Source: an uncultured Clostridia bacterium (GTDB lineage: Bacteria > Bacillota > Clostridia > Oscillospirales > Acutalibacteraceae). Taken from it: a stretch of DNA of 42,848 bases. Below the pieces are notes generated by a model. The model saw nothing but the letters and a program-made list of their open reading frames with translations. It was not told where the DNA came from and searched no databases. Within the stretch, counting starts at the first letter, position 1. The number at the start of each line of letters is the position of its first letter. Position numbers and translations under genes: made by a program. Location of the stretch: the NCBI GenBank assembly GCA_947644325.1, contig CANRZD010000007.1:1-42848 (forward strand), read 5' to 3'. Positions 10,154 through 19,056 of the stretch are shown piece by piece.

Positions 10154-10681
10154 ATGGAGATCCTTACCCAGCGCCTGACCCTGCGCGCCCCCCGGCCGGA
10201 GGACGCCTCCCCCATGCTTTCCATCCGAAACAGCGAGTACGTGCTGCGCTATAACCCCATGAAGCCCTGGGACCTGCCCCGCATGGAGAAGCAGATAGAA
10301 GAGGAAGCCCAGAGCGGCCGCGTCTTTTACATGGAAGAAAGGGCCACAGGGCAGCTTTTAGGCGGCGTGTGGCTGGAGGAAGACGAGCTGCGCTTTGGCC
10401 CCACGGCCTTTACCCTTTCTTATTACCTCTGCGAGCCGGCCGCCGGGCGGGGGTATATGACCGAGGCCCTTACGGCCGTCCTGCCCTATGCCTTTGGGAC
10501 ATTGGGGGCCCAGGTGCTCTCGGCCCGGGTCTTTTCGCCCAATCTGGGCTCGGCGAAGCTCTTAAAGAAGCTGGGCTTTACCCACGAGGGCACCTTGCGG
10601 TACGCGGTCACCACCCCAGAGGGCGTGACCTATGACGACATGCTTTTTTCCCTGCTGCGCGTGGAAGCGCGGATGCGATAA
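10154..10681 (+). CDS. GNAT N-acetyltransferase, RimJ/RimL-like
   Basis: 175 residues. The sequence begins LTLRAPRPEDASPML, typical of RimJ/RimL-type GNATs. The acetyl-CoA-binding segment reads AAGRGYMTEALTAVLPYAFG near residues 95-115, followed by the conserved NLGSAKLLKKLGFTHEGTLR helix and strand. Members acetylate ribosomal-protein N termini, antibiotics or small metabolites; the substrate here is unknown. It sits ten bases after the DivIVA-like gene in the same forward run. Confidence 0.8.
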   Translation: MEILTQRLTLRAPRPEDASPMLSIRNSEYVLRYNPMKPWDLPRMEKQIEEEAQSGRVFYMEERATGQLLGGVWLEEDELRFGPTAFTLSYYLCEPAAGRGYMTEALTAVLPYAFGTLGAQVLSARVFSPNLGSAKLLKKLGFTHEGTLRYAVTTPEGVTYDDMLFSLLRVEARMR

Positions 10682-10708
10682 ATTATTTTTCGAAAGGATG
10701 AGTAAATC

Positions 10709-11281
10709 ATGAGCAAGCCCTATGTTGTGGCCATTGCGGGGGGCACCTGCAGCGGCAAATCTACCCTGACCGACCGGCTGGAAGCCCGCCTGAGCCCCCG
10801 GTACAAGACCGCAGTCATCCACATGGACTCCTACTTCAAGAAGGAGCCCCCCACCACCATCGCGCCCATCACCCGCAAGGAGTACGTGGAACACAACCAC
10901 CCCACCACCCTGGAGCTGGAGCGCATGTATGAAGACTTCGCCCGCATCACAGGCGAAGGGAGCGACGCCCAGCTGGTCCTCATCGAGGGGCTCTTCGCCC
11001 TGTATCTGGACGAGATACGGGAGCGGGCGGACCTGAAGATTTTCGTGGATTTAGAGAGCGACGAGCGGCTGGCCCGGCGCATTACCCGCTTCATGGCCTG
11101 GGGCCAGACCTACGAGGAGGTCACAGAGCGGTACCTGGACACGGTGCGCTTCCGCCACAAGGAGCTCATCGAGCCCAGCCGCTGGCACGCGGACCTGGTG
11201 GTAAACGGCACCCTGGACCGCAGCCAGGCCGAGGACGTGGCCGCCTGCTTTATTGAAAAGAAACTGGGGAAAGACCTGTAA
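10709..11281 (+). CDS. Uridine kinase-like P-loop kinase
   Basis: 190 residues. Walker A is GGTCSGKST at residues 11-19. IHMDSYFKKEPP near 43-54 matches the substrate-binding DxxY region of uridine kinases, and VLIEGLFALYLDEIRERADL matches the conserved IxEG strand. These enzymes phosphorylate uridine or cytidine with a nucleoside triphosphate. The protein is slightly shorter than canonical Udk (about 210), so a related phosphoribulokinase/uridine-kinase-family function is possible. GAAAGGATGAG precedes the ATG. The MarR gene follows after 17 bases. Confidence 0.75.
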   Translation: MSKPYVVAIAGGTCSGKSTLTDRLEARLSPRYKTAVIHMDSYFKKEPPTTIAPITRKEYVEHNHPTTLELERMYEDFARITGEGSDAQLVLIEGLFALYLDEIRERADLKIFVDLESDERLARRITRFMAWGQTYEEVTERYLDTVRFRHKELIEPSRWHADLVVNGTLDRSQAEDVAACFIEKKLGKDL

Positions 11282-11298
11282 GGAAAGGAGGGTCCGGC

Positions 11299-11760
11299 AT
11301 GGGCGCACCCAAAGAAAAGAATGAAAAGCAAGAGCATTTTATCCGGGAGTTCGGCCGGGTCCTCACCTTTCTCACCCGCAGCCGCAAGAAGTTCATGGGC
11401 GAGTGCCTGCGGGACTACGGCTTTTCCGGGGCCATGTATATGATCCTTCTGCACATCGACCGCCACCCCGGGGACAGCCAGGACCGCATTGCCAGCCACA
11501 TGTACATCAATAAGTGCAACGTAGCCCGCCACACCAAGAAGCTGGAGTCTCTGGGCTACCTGCGCCGGGAGACCGACCAGGCCGACCGCCGCCAGAATAA
11601 CCTGTACCTCACAGAGAAGGGCCGGGCCCTGGTGCCGGAGATTCGGGAATACCTGGGAGAGTGGAGCCGGGAGATCACCGCCGGGCTCACGGAGGAGGAG
11701 AAGACGACGCTCCTCTCCCTGCTCTTAAAGGCCAAGGACCAGAGCCTGCCCCACCCCTGA
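11299..11760 (+). CDS. MarR family transcriptional regulator
   Basis: 153-residue winged-helix regulator. The DNA-binding core runs from about 55 to 105: SQDRIASHMYINKCNVARHT is the helix-turn-helix, and LGYLRRETDQADRRQNNLYL is the wing with the conserved D-x-R-D/R motif. Flanking helices provide dimerisation. MarR proteins usually repress neighbouring efflux or stress genes and release DNA on ligand binding. No divergent target is adjacent: it is last in a forward run and ends at a strong terminator, so its regulon is unknown. GGAAAGGAGG gives a good ribosome binding site. Confidence 0.85.
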   Translation: MGAPKEKNEKQEHFIREFGRVLTFLTRSRKKFMGECLRDYGFSGAMYMILLHIDRHPGDSQDRIASHMYINKCNVARHTKKLESLGYLRRETDQADRRQNNLYLTEKGRALVPEIREYLGEWSREITAGLTEEEKTTLLSLLLKAKDQSLPHP

Positions 11761-11773
11761 AAAGCAAAAAAGA

Positions 11774-11804
11774 GCCGGTATGCTTGCGCATACCGGCCTT
11801 TATT
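11774..11804 (+). terminator. Bidirectional terminator between convergent genes
   Basis: GCCGGTATGC (11774-11783) and GCATACCGGC (11788-11797) form a perfect ten-pair stem with a four-base loop. CTTTATTTT follows and an A-rich tract precedes it, so it can serve both the MarR gene and the reverse CBS gene. Confidence 0.9.
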
Positions 11805-12626
11805 TTATATGTCTCCCAGCACGTCCCAGGGGGTCAGCACCCCTAAAAGCTTCTGATCCTGCTTACCGTTTTCCGTGATGAAGATGACGGAGACCCGCTG
11901 GTTTCGCCCCTTCACCTTCTCAAACATATCCCGCACCGTCAGGTAGCTGGTGTCTTTCGAGACGAACTCGTAGTTTTCCGCGTGCTTTTCCACGGCTATG
12001 TAGTCCCGCAGGTCGCCTATGGTGGTGTCGGGGGTGATGCCCTCCCCCCGGCTGCCCAAAAGGTACCGCATGATGACGCCGGAGCTGAACACCCCCAGAA
12101 AGGCGCCGTTATTCATGACCGGGATGTGGGAGAAGCCGTTTTTGTCCATGACGTCCATGACCCGCATGACCTTGTGCTGGGTGGTGGCCTTCATGACCTG
12201 CTCGCCCCGGGTGGCAAACTCCAGGGCCAGGGGGGGCTTTCGCACAAAGTCCAGCACCTCCTGCATGGCGTCCATCAGGGGGCCCGAGGGCTCCGCCACC
12301 GGCACGCCCCCCAGATTGGCGTTGTGGGTCAGAAGGTTTCTTAGCTCCCGGCAGACATTGAGCTTATCCCGTATGGGGGCGCTCTCGGTGTCCTTTGTGA
12401 ACTCGAAGACCACGCTGGAGCACTTGCGGCGGGCGTGCTTGTATTTGTCCTCCAGGGCGTCCTCCAGCTGCTTATATAGGTCTAAGAATATCTGCACCCT
12501 GGTGCTGTAGCCGGCCACGGCCGCGCCCCCGTGGGCCCGGGGGTTCTCGATCTTCCGGTACACCTGCCCTCCGCCTTTTTTCGTGGAGGAGGTGGGCTTC
12601 TGGTGCTTATAATACTTGTTGCTCAC
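11805..12626 (-). CDS. CBS-domain protein
   Basis: 273 residues. After a basic, low-complexity N terminus come an alpha-helical region (about 45-120) and two CBS motifs (about 135-195 and 205-270). The first contains RVMDVMDKNGFSHIPVMNNG; the second contains TSYLTVRDMFEKVKGRNQRV and ends LLGVLTPWDVLGDI. CBS pairs bind adenosine nucleotides and regulate attached or partner proteins; no catalytic domain is attached here. The start is a GTG one base after the stop of the hydrolase gene, so translation is probably coupled. The partner is unknown. Confidence 0.75.
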   Translation of the reverse strand: MSNKYYKHQKPTSSTKKGGGQVYRKIENPRAHGGAAVAGYSTRVQIFLDLYKQLEDALEDKYKHARRKCSSVVFEFTKDTESAPIRDKLNVCRELRNLLTHNANLGGVPVAEPSGPLMDAMQEVLDFVRKPPLALEFATRGEQVMKATTQHKVMRVMDVMDKNGFSHIPVMNNGAFLGVFSSGVIMRYLLGSRGEGITPDTTIGDLRDYIAVEKHAENYEFVSKDTSYLTVRDMFEKVKGRNQRVSVIFITENGKQDQKLLGVLTPWDVLGDI

Positions 12627-12627
12627 C

Positions 12628-13545
12628 TTACATCCACTCCCGCAGCCAGGCCAGCACGTCCCTGTAGACGGCTTCCTTGTCTTTTTCGTTTAATATCTCG
12701 TGGCGCATGCCCGGGTACAGCTTCAGGTCCACCCGCTCCACTCCGGCGTCCCGCAGCCAACCGGCCACCTGCTTGGGCCCCTCCCCGTAGGCCCCCACCG
12801 GGTCCTCCAGGCCCGCCACCAGGAAGATGGGCAGGCCCCCCGGCACCTTTTGGGCCCACTGGGGAGAGGTGATCTCCGTAAGGCCCGTGAACAGGTCACG
12901 GTACCCGGAGGCCGTAAAGGGGAACCCGCACATGGCGTCGGCTTCGAAGTCTATACACACCTGGTCCACCGTAGAGAGCCAGGCGGACTTGTTCACCGGG
13001 TGCTCTATGCGGCTGAGATAGGTGCTGGTGGCGATCTTATCCAAAAGCTTCCCCGAGGACCGGGGCCCCCGCAGCTTACACTGGAGGGCGGCCATGGCCC
13101 TGCCCGCCTTGATGCCGGGGTTCTCCCCCATGGTGCCGCACAGCACGCAGGCGGAGAGCCTGTCCCCCCAGCGGGTCAGGTATGAGCGGGACAGGAACGA
13201 CCCCATGCTGTGCCCCATGAGGAACAAGGGCAGGCCCGGGTGGCGGGCGGCGGCTTCGTCCATCAGGGCGTTTATGTCCCCCACCACGCACTCCCAGCCG
13301 TTTCTGGCGGCAAAGTACCCCTGCTGCCGGGCCGACATGCCGTGGCCCGCGTGGTCGTTTGCGTACACGGCAAAGCCGTTTTCGGCCAAAAACCGGGCGA
13401 AATGGTCATAGCGGCCGCTGTGCTCAGCCATGCCGTGCACCAGCTCTATGACCGCTTTGGGCTTCTCCCCCACCCAGCTGCGGGAGAAGATCTCCCCCTC
13501 GCCGCTCACAGCCTGGCGGGTCCATTCTTTATAGACGATCTTCAT
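12628..13545 (-). CDS. Alpha/beta hydrolase, lysophospholipase-like
   Basis: 305-residue serine hydrolase of the hydrolase_4 (PldB / monoacylglycerol lipase) family. ELVHGMAEHSGRYDHFARFL near residue 35 is the oxyanion-hole region. The nucleophile elbow is GHSMGS (Ser near 117), the acid is probably in VAGLEDPVGAYGEG, and the catalytic His is in GMRHEILNE near the end. No signal peptide is visible, so it should act in the cytosol on lysophospholipids or monoglycerides. AAGGAGG precedes the ATG. It lies between an Eis-like acetyltransferase and the CBS gene with tiny gaps, forming one operon. Confidence 0.8.
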   Translation of the reverse strand: MKIVYKEWTRQAVSGEGEIFSRSWVGEKPKAVIELVHGMAEHSGRYDHFARFLAENGFAVYANDHAGHGMSARQQGYFAARNGWECVVGDINALMDEAAARHPGLPLFLMGHSMGSFLSRSYLTRWGDRLSACVLCGTMGENPGIKAGRAMAALQCKLRGPRSSGKLLDKIATSTYLSRIEHPVNKSAWLSTVDQVCIDFEADAMCGFPFTASGYRDLFTGLTEITSPQWAQKVPGGLPIFLVAGLEDPVGAYGEGPKQVAGWLRDAGVERVDLKLYPGMRHEILNEKDKEAVYRDVLAWLREWM

Positions 13546-13560
13546 GGTGTTTCCTCCTTG

Positions 13561-14757
13561 TCAGAATAGTTCCGTGAGATGGCAGGGCTTGGGGCGGAAG
13601 ACCTGCTCCAGGGGCGCTTGGGGGTTCTCTATGCGCAGGTCGGGCATCCACCGCAAATCACGGGGGCTGTGCACCCCGCAGAGAAGGGCCGCCAGCCTCC
13701 CCACCCCCAAAGACACATCGGGCTGTGCCTGCACGCGCTCTACTCTCCCCGGCTGGCCCTGGCAGAATTCCAGCCGGAAGACGCCGTTATTTTGTGCCAA
13801 AAGGGGGTCCTCCACCTGCAGGGTGACGGCCCCCTGCCCCCTGCAGGCGCACAGGGAGAGCAGCTTTTCCACGTTCACCGCCCGCACCATGCCGTTAAAG
13901 AAGGCTTCCCGCTTGAGATCGGCGCACTCCCGCAGCAGGGGGGATACGTCCAGCCAAGCGGGCAGCGCAAAGCGCAGGGCCTTGTAATAGGGGGCGAAGG
14001 CCCGGCCCAGAAAGCCCAGAAGCCCCTGCAGGCTCCGGGCGTCCCGGAAGAGAAGGGCGTTGCGGGCGCCCCAGTCCGTGCGGGCGTCCAGTTCCTCCCC
14101 TTTCCGTCCCACGATGCAGAAAGCGCCGGGGCGGCCTTCCTCGTCCTCCCACAGGTAGATGTAGCGCTTCTCCTTGAGAAGGTCCTTTTCTGTGAGCTCC
14201 TTGTCGTATTCTTCCCGCAGGACGGCTAAATTACACCCCGCATAAAAGGCGTTGTAGATTTCCAGCAGAGGCTCCGTGCTGTCCCCCGGGAAAAGCTGCC
14301 GCACCCGCCCGCCGAAGTCCCCCTGGGGCAGGGCCCCCATGGGCACGTGCCACAGGCGGCACTCCACGCCGTTTGCGTAGCCGAACTTCTCATAATACCC
14401 GGTGCTGAAGGGGTACAGGGCCGAAAGCACGTCCCCGTGGTCGTAAAGGTCCTCAAGCGCCGCCTGCATACAGGCCCGTATAGCGCCGCCCCGGCGGCTG
14501 GCCGGCAGGCTGGCCACGCCCCCCACGCCTCCCAGGCCCACGGTGTGGCCGTCAAAGCGCGCCTGGAAGTGGCTCATGGCAAGGCCCGCGAAGGGGGTGT
14601 CCCCCTCCAGGGCCGCCCAGACGTCCACGTTGGGGTCGGACTTATCGGTCTTGCTCTTTTCCTGCTCCTCCTTCCAGTCAAAGGCCCCCTCGAAGGCCAC
14701 CGCGTCTATGAGCCGGAAGCGCCACAGCTCCCGGGCACCCAATTTCCTTATCTGCAT
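13561..14757 (-). CDS. GNAT acetyltransferase with SCP2-like domain (Eis-like)
   Basis: 398 residues, matching the Eis / Acetyltransf_9 family. The first GNAT domain contains VGLGGVGGVASLPASRRGGA (acetyl-CoA site, about 75-95) and LYPFSTGYYEKFGYANG. A second degenerate GNAT domain follows, then a C-terminal sterol-carrier-like domain ending in FRPKPCHLTELF; the terminal carboxylate forms part of the active site in the family. Eis proteins acetylate aminoglycosides or lysines; the substrate here is not evident. It is the first gene of the reverse operon with the hydrolase and CBS genes. GGGAGG lies before the ATG. Confidence 0.8.
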   Translation of the reverse strand: MQIRKLGARELWRFRLIDAVAFEGAFDWKEEQEKSKTDKSDPNVDVWAALEGDTPFAGLAMSHFQARFDGHTVGLGGVGGVASLPASRRGGAIRACMQAALEDLYDHGDVLSALYPFSTGYYEKFGYANGVECRLWHVPMGALPQGDFGGRVRQLFPGDSTEPLLEIYNAFYAGCNLAVLREEYDKELTEKDLLKEKRYIYLWEDEEGRPGAFCIVGRKGEELDARTDWGARNALLFRDARSLQGLLGFLGRAFAPYYKALRFALPAWLDVSPLLRECADLKREAFFNGMVRAVNVEKLLSLCACRGQGAVTLQVEDPLLAQNNGVFRLEFCQGQPGRVERVQAQPDVSLGVGRLAALLCGVHSPRDLRWMPDLRIENPQAPLEQVFRPKPCHLTELF

Positions 14758-14781
14758 AACCGCCTCCCTTTCCCTTTTAAG

Positions 14782-14806
14782 AAAAAGGCCCGGCGTGTAC
14801 CGGGCC
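14782..14806 (-). terminator. Terminator of the nfeD-SPFH operon
   Basis: On the reverse strand GGCCCGG (14806-14800) pairs with CCGGGCC (14793-14787) and TTTTT follows (14786-14782). It separates the SPFH operon from the Eis-like gene downstream. Confidence 0.9.
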
Positions 14807-14811
14807 CCCGT

Positions 14812-15735
14812 TTACTTTTCCGATACCAGCTCTTTCAGGCTGGTGGCAAGCCCCGCCAGCCCCTGTACGCTGGAGGGGATGATGATCTTGGTGGCCTTGC
14901 CGTCGGCGGCCTTGCCGAAGGCCTCCAGGCTCTTGAGGGCGATGACCTGATCACTGGGGTTCGCCTCGTTCATGAGCTTGATGGCGTCCGCCAGGGCCCG
15001 CTGCACCGACAGGATGGCCTCGGCCTCGCCCTGGGCCTCCCGGATCTTTGTCTCCTTCACGGCCTCGGCCCGTAAGACGGCCGATTCCTTCTGGCCCTCG
15101 GCGATGAGGATGGCGCTGCGCTTTTCGCCCTCGGCGTCGAGGATCTTCGCCCGGCGCTCCCGCTCGGCCTTCATCTGCTTCTCCATGGAGTCCTGGATCT
15201 CCGCCGGGGGGATGATGTTCTTTAATTCCACCCGGTTCACCTTGATGCCCCAGGCGTCCGTGGCCTCGTCCAAGATCACCCGTATTTTCGAGTTGATCAC
15301 GTCCCGGGAGGTGAGGGTGTGGTCCAGCTCCATGTCGCCGATGATGTTGCGCAATGTGGTAGCGCTCAGGTTCTCGATGGCCGAAAGGGGGTTCTCCACC
15401 CCGTAGGCGTAAAGCTTCGGGTCCGTTATCTGGAAATAAACGACGGTGTCGATCTGCATGGTCACGTTGTCCTTGGTGATGACCGGCTGGGGCGGGAAGT
15501 CGATGACCTGCTCCTTGAGGCTCACCTTTTTGGCGATGCGGTCCAGGAAGGGGATCTTCAGGTGCAGGCCCACCCCCCAGGCCGCGTGGAAGGCACCCAG
15601 GCGTTCTACCACATAGGCGTGGGCCTGGGGCACGATCTTGATGTTGGAAATAACCACCGCCAGCACAAAGACAACCAGGGCTATCCAGCCCAGGGCCCCG
15701 GCGAAACTTTCCAGAAACATAGCCAAATCATACAT
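14812..15735 (-). CDS. SPFH/stomatin-family membrane protein
   Basis: 307 residues. One N-terminal membrane helix (about 12-30) is followed by the SPFH/band-7 domain, recognisable from VVERLGAFHAAWGVGLHLKI and the internal TMQIDTVVYFQITDPKLYAY. A long charged helix then covers ILDAEGEKRSAILIAEGQKE. Stomatin-like proteins form membrane-associated scaffolds in lipid domains and often regulate proteases or other membrane proteins. It is the downstream partner of an nfeD gene 33 bases away, the classic nfeD-SPFH pair, and is followed by a strong terminator. Confidence 0.85.
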   Translation of the reverse strand: MYDLAMFLESFAGALGWIALVVFVLAVVISNIKIVPQAHAYVVERLGAFHAAWGVGLHLKIPFLDRIAKKVSLKEQVIDFPPQPVITKDNVTMQIDTVVYFQITDPKLYAYGVENPLSAIENLSATTLRNIIGDMELDHTLTSRDVINSKIRVILDEATDAWGIKVNRVELKNIIPPAEIQDSMEKQMKAERERRAKILDAEGEKRSAILIAEGQKESAVLRAEAVKETKIREAQGEAEAILSVQRALADAIKLMNEANPSDQVIALKSLEAFGKAADGKATKIIIPSSVQGLAGLATSLKELVSEK

Positions 15736-15768
15736 AAAAACTGCTCCTCTCCATTTTTCCCAATGAAT

Positions 15769-16200
15769 TTATTGCTTCGGCGCCACGATGAGCTTTACGC
15801 CCTCGATGCGCAGGACCACGATTTCCTCCCCTTTGGGTATCTTCCCCTGGGGCTCCTCGCTGCGGGCGGCCCAGCTGTTCCCCAGCACCGTCGCCCGGCC
15901 TGTGGCCAGGATGTTGTCGATGTCCTCCGTGACCACCCCCTGGGCCCCTAAGACCCGGTCGGCGTTGGTGCTCTGGGGGGGCGCTTTCTGCAGGCGCTTC
16001 GAAAGGGGCCGGGTCAGCACCAGCGCCAGCCCCGACACCGCCAGGAACAAAACCACCTGCAGCCACAGGGGCCCTCCCGCCAGGGCGCAGATGAGCCCCG
16101 CCAGGCCCCCCGGCACGAACCAGATGGATACAAGCGCCGGCACCGCCGCCTCCACTACAGCCGCCACGATGGTGACCGCCAGCCAAACCCCTGTCATCAT
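15769..16200 (-). CDS. NfeD-family membrane protein
   Basis: 143 residues from the ATG at 16200, preferred over the TTG at 16224 because AAGGAGG sits eight bases upstream. Two to three membrane helices occupy residues 5-75. A C-terminal OB-fold follows, with GAQGVVTEDI, GRATVLGNSWAARS and GEEIVVLRIEGVKLIV as characteristic strands. NfeD proteins work with the adjacent SPFH protein in membrane-domain organisation and quality control. A strong promoter lies 41 bases upstream and drives both genes. Confidence 0.85.
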   Translation of the reverse strand: MMTGVWLAVTIVAAVVEAAVPALVSIWFVPGGLAGLICALAGGPLWLQVVLFLAVSGLALVLTRPLSKRLQKAPPQSTNADRVLGAQGVVTEDIDNILATGRATVLGNSWAARSEEPQGKIPKGEEIVVLRIEGVKLIVAPKQ

Positions 16201-16240
16201 TGCAGACCCCTCCTTCTTACCCAAAAAGTTTTTCAGTTAA

Positions 16241-16269
16241 ATTATACAATAGTTTCCCCCGAATTGCAA
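16241..16269 (-). promoter_or_regulatory. Sigma-A promoter of nfeD-SPFH
   Basis: On the reverse strand TTGCAA (16269-16264), a 17-base spacer and TATAAT (16246-16241). It is back to back with a forward promoter, so the 130-base intergenic region is a divergent control region. Confidence 0.75.
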
Positions 16270-16279
16270 GCCTTGCCGC

Positions 16280-16308
16280 TTGTTTCCCGGGGGAATCTGT
16301 GTTATAAT
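16280..16308 (+). promoter_or_regulatory. Sigma-A promoter of the D-amino-acid operon
   Basis: TTGTTT at 16280-16285, a 17-base spacer and TATAAT at 16303-16308. The start codon follows 22 bases after the -10 element, so the leader is very short. Confidence 0.7.
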
Positions 16309-16330
16309 GACGGCAAAGGAGTGAGACGCT

Positions 16331-17482
16331 ATGGAAACCATTTTCGACCTGATACGCCGGGGGGAGCGGGAAGTGCCCGAGACCCCCTGCCTGATGATCG
16401 ACGCCCTTATCATGCGGGACAACATCGCCCGTATGCAAACGGGCGTGTCACAGAACGGGTGCGCCCTGCGGCCCCATATCAAGACCCACAAGATCCCTTA
16501 CTTCACGAACCTGCAGCTGCAGGCCGGGGCAAAGGGCATTACCTGCGCCAAGGTCAGCGAGGCGGAGGTCATGGCAAACGGCGGGGCCCAGGATATCTTC
16601 CTGGCCTACCCCATGGTGGGCTCCTTCCGCATAAAGCGGGCACTGGAGCTGCAAAAGCGCATACGCCGGCTGATACTGGCTGTGGACAGCTTAGAGGGTG
16701 CAAAGGCCCTCAGCGACGCCGCCCAGGCCCAGGGCCTTACCTGCGAGGTGCGCCTGGAGGTGGACACCGGCGCCGCCCGCACCGGGGCCCCCCGGGAGAA
16801 GTGCGAGGCCCTGTGCAAGGAGATCCTCAAGCTCAAGGGGCTGCGGCTGACGGGCATCTATACCTTCAAGAGCCTGGTGCTGGAAAACGCCCCCACCCAG
16901 GACGCCCAGGCTGCGGCCCTGGAGGAAGTGCGCCTTATGGATGAGACCGCCAAGGCCCTGCGGGCTGTGGGGGCGGACATACAGGACGTGAGCGTGGGCT
17001 CTACCCCCACGGGCCTGCTGGCGGCGAGAACGGGCCTTTGCACCGAGGTGCGCCCGGGCACGTACATCTTTAACGACTGGATGATGGTAAAAGAGGGCTG
17101 CGCTCAGTTTTCCCAGATAGCGGAGCGGATATACTGCACGGTGGTCAGCACCCCCCGAAAGGACCTTGCCATCATCGACGGCGGCATCAAGACCTTCCCC
17201 ATGGACGCGCCGGTAGATACGCCGCCCTATCATTACCCCGGCTACGCGCTGATTCTCGATAAGGACGGGAAGCCCCAGGAGAACCTGGTCCTGCGCCGCA
17301 TGAGCGAGGAGCACGGCATGGTCACCGCCCAAAACGGCGAGACGGGCCTCTCGGTAGGCCAGCTTCTGGAGCTTGTGCCCATTCACGTGTGCCCGGCGGT
17401 GAATTTGCAGAACCATGTATTTTTGTATGAGCGGGGCGAGCTCACCAGCCTGCCCGTGGCCGCCCGGGGGATGCTGGTATGA
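16331..17482 (+). CDS. D-serine dehydratase/D-threonine aldolase-like PLP enzyme
   Basis: 383-residue fold-type III PLP enzyme (alanine-racemase-like N-terminal barrel). The Schiff-base lysine is K51 in LRPHIKTHKIP. SVGSTPTG near 220 binds the phosphate. The C-terminal metal site reads VPIHVCPAVNL (H352, C354). A His-x-Cys pair is typical of zinc-dependent D-serine dehydratases of the DSD1 type, whereas D-threonine aldolases normally have His-x-Asp. The likely reaction is D-serine (or D-threonine) to 2-oxoacid plus ammonia. It starts an operon with a D-aminoacylase and a RidA protein; its stop overlaps the next start. Confidence 0.8.
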   Translation: METIFDLIRRGEREVPETPCLMIDALIMRDNIARMQTGVSQNGCALRPHIKTHKIPYFTNLQLQAGAKGITCAKVSEAEVMANGGAQDIFLAYPMVGSFRIKRALELQKRIRRLILAVDSLEGAKALSDAAQAQGLTCEVRLEVDTGAARTGAPREKCEALCKEILKLKGLRLTGIYTFKSLVLENAPTQDAQAAALEEVRLMDETAKALRAVGADIQDVSVGSTPTGLLAARTGLCTEVRPGTYIFNDWMMVKEGCAQFSQIAERIYCTVVSTPRKDLAIIDGGIKTFPMDAPVDTPPYHYPGYALILDKDGKPQENLVLRRMSEEHGMVTAQNGETGLSVGQLLELVPIHVCPAVNLQNHVFLYERGELTSLPVAARGMLV

Positions 17483-19041
17483 TACACATAAAGAACGCCC
17501 TGATCTGCGACGGCACCGGCCGGGAGCCCTACCCGGGCGAAGTGCTCATAGACGGGGAAAAGATAAAGGCCGTGGGCCCCGCGCCCTTAGGGGACCTGGA
17601 CGCCGAAGTCTGGGACGCCCAGGGGGAAACGGTCACCCCGGGCTTTATTGACAGCCACCGGCACTGCGACCTTGCGGCCCTCTATGACCCGGATTTCGGG
17701 GAGATAGAGCTTTCCCAGGGCATCACCACCGCCGTCATGGGAAACTGCGGCCTGGCCCCCGCCCCCTGCGCCAAAGAGCACCGGGACGAACTCTATGACT
17801 TCTTAGAGCCCTGCCTGGGCCCGGCCCCGAAGGACAGCTTCTTCCCCAAGGTTTCGGACTTTATGGGGGCCCTGGGGGCTAAAAAGCTGCCCCTAAACCT
17901 GGGGGTGCTGGGGGCCACCGGGGCCGTCACCACTGCCGCCAAGGGCTATGGGAACGTGCCCTTTGACAAGGAGTCCCGCAAAAAGGCCGAGGGCTACATC
18001 CGGGACGCCATGGAGGCCGGGGCCCTGGGGCTCTCCTGCGGCATCATGTACACGCCGGAGTGCTACAGCGCCACCGAAGACTTCGTGTTCATGGCCCGGG
18101 TCATGGGGGAGTACGGGGGGTATCTCACCAGCCATATCCGGGGGGAGGGCAACACCCTGACGGAATCGGTGGAGGAGGTGCTGGAGATAGGAAGGCTCGC
18201 ACAGGTGGGGGTGAACATCAGCCACTTCAAGGTAACGGGCCTTCGAAACCACGGCAAAGGTATCGAAAGGGCCATAGCGGCCCTGGAGAAGGCCCGGGCC
18301 CAGGGCCAGGACGCCACCGCCGACTGCTACCCCTACACCGGGGGCTCCACCACCATCTTGTCCCTGCTGCCCCCCACGGTGCTGGCGGCCGCCGGGCCGG
18401 ACGTGCCGGGCTTTCTGGGCACGGTGGAGGGTGAAAGCCTGCTGGCCCGGGAGATCGAAAAGGAATTCGACAGCTGGGACAACATGGTCTCCTCTATCGG
18501 CTGGGAGCGCATCAGAATCAGCTCCTGCGCCTGGGAGGGCCTGGCGGGCCTGAGCTTCCGGAAGGCCGCGGAGAAAACGAGCCTCTCTGAAAGCCGCCTG
18601 TTCTGTGAGCTGTGCAGCAAGGAGCAGGGCAAGGTGGGGGTCATCGTCATGAGCATGGCCCAGGCGGACGTGGACCGGGTGCTTGCGCTGCCCTGGGTGT
18701 CCCTGATCTCCGACTCCCTCTACGGGGGCGGGGAGCGGCCCCACCCCCGGCTTTACGGGTCCTTCCCCAAGTTTTTGCGGGAGTACGCCGGGGAAAAGCG
18801 CCTGCTGCCCTTTGGCGAAGCGGTGAAGAAGATGACGTATCTGCCCGCAAAGCGCCTGGGGCTGAAAGACCGGGGGACTTTGGCCCCGGGCATGGCGGCG
18901 GACCTTCTGCAGTTTGCCCCCGCCGCTTTCACCGACCGGGCCACATGGGAGGACCCCAAGCAGCTTTCCCGGGGCATCACCCGGATGCTGATAAACGGAA
19001 AAGAGCCCGGGGGAAAACCCGGGAAGCTCTTAAAAAGATGA
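17479..19041 (+). CDS. N-acyl-D-amino-acid deacylase (amidohydrolase)
   Basis: 520-residue amidohydrolase. After a small N-terminal beta-sandwich, the barrel begins with GFIDSHRHCD (H-x-H metal ligands near 58-60) and continues with GITTAVMGNCGLAPAP, whose Cys corresponds to the metal-bridging Cys of D-aminoacylases. SHIRGEGNTL near 215 and VNISHFKVTG near 240 carry further His ligands. It ends with the AKRLGLKDRGTLAPGMAADL segment common in the superfamily. It would release D-amino acids from N-acyl forms for the enzyme encoded just upstream. Related D-glutamate or D-aspartate deacylases cannot be separated by eye. Confidence 0.8.
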   Translation: MIHIKNALICDGTGREPYPGEVLIDGEKIKAVGPAPLGDLDAEVWDAQGETVTPGFIDSHRHCDLAALYDPDFGEIELSQGITTAVMGNCGLAPAPCAKEHRDELYDFLEPCLGPAPKDSFFPKVSDFMGALGAKKLPLNLGVLGATGAVTTAAKGYGNVPFDKESRKKAEGYIRDAMEAGALGLSCGIMYTPECYSATEDFVFMARVMGEYGGYLTSHIRGEGNTLTESVEEVLEIGRLAQVGVNISHFKVTGLRNHGKGIERAIAALEKARAQGQDATADCYPYTGGSTTILSLLPPTVLAAAGPDVPGFLGTVEGESLLAREIEKEFDSWDNMVSSIGWERIRISSCAWEGLAGLSFRKAAEKTSLSESRLFCELCSKEQGKVGVIVMSMAQADVDRVLALPWVSLISDSLYGGGERPHPRLYGSFPKFLREYAGEKRLLPFGEAVKKMTYLPAKRLGLKDRGTLAPGMAADLLQFAPAAFTDRATWEDPKQLSRGITRMLINGKEPGGKPGKLLKR

Positions 19042-19056
19042 GAAAGGACGAGAAAC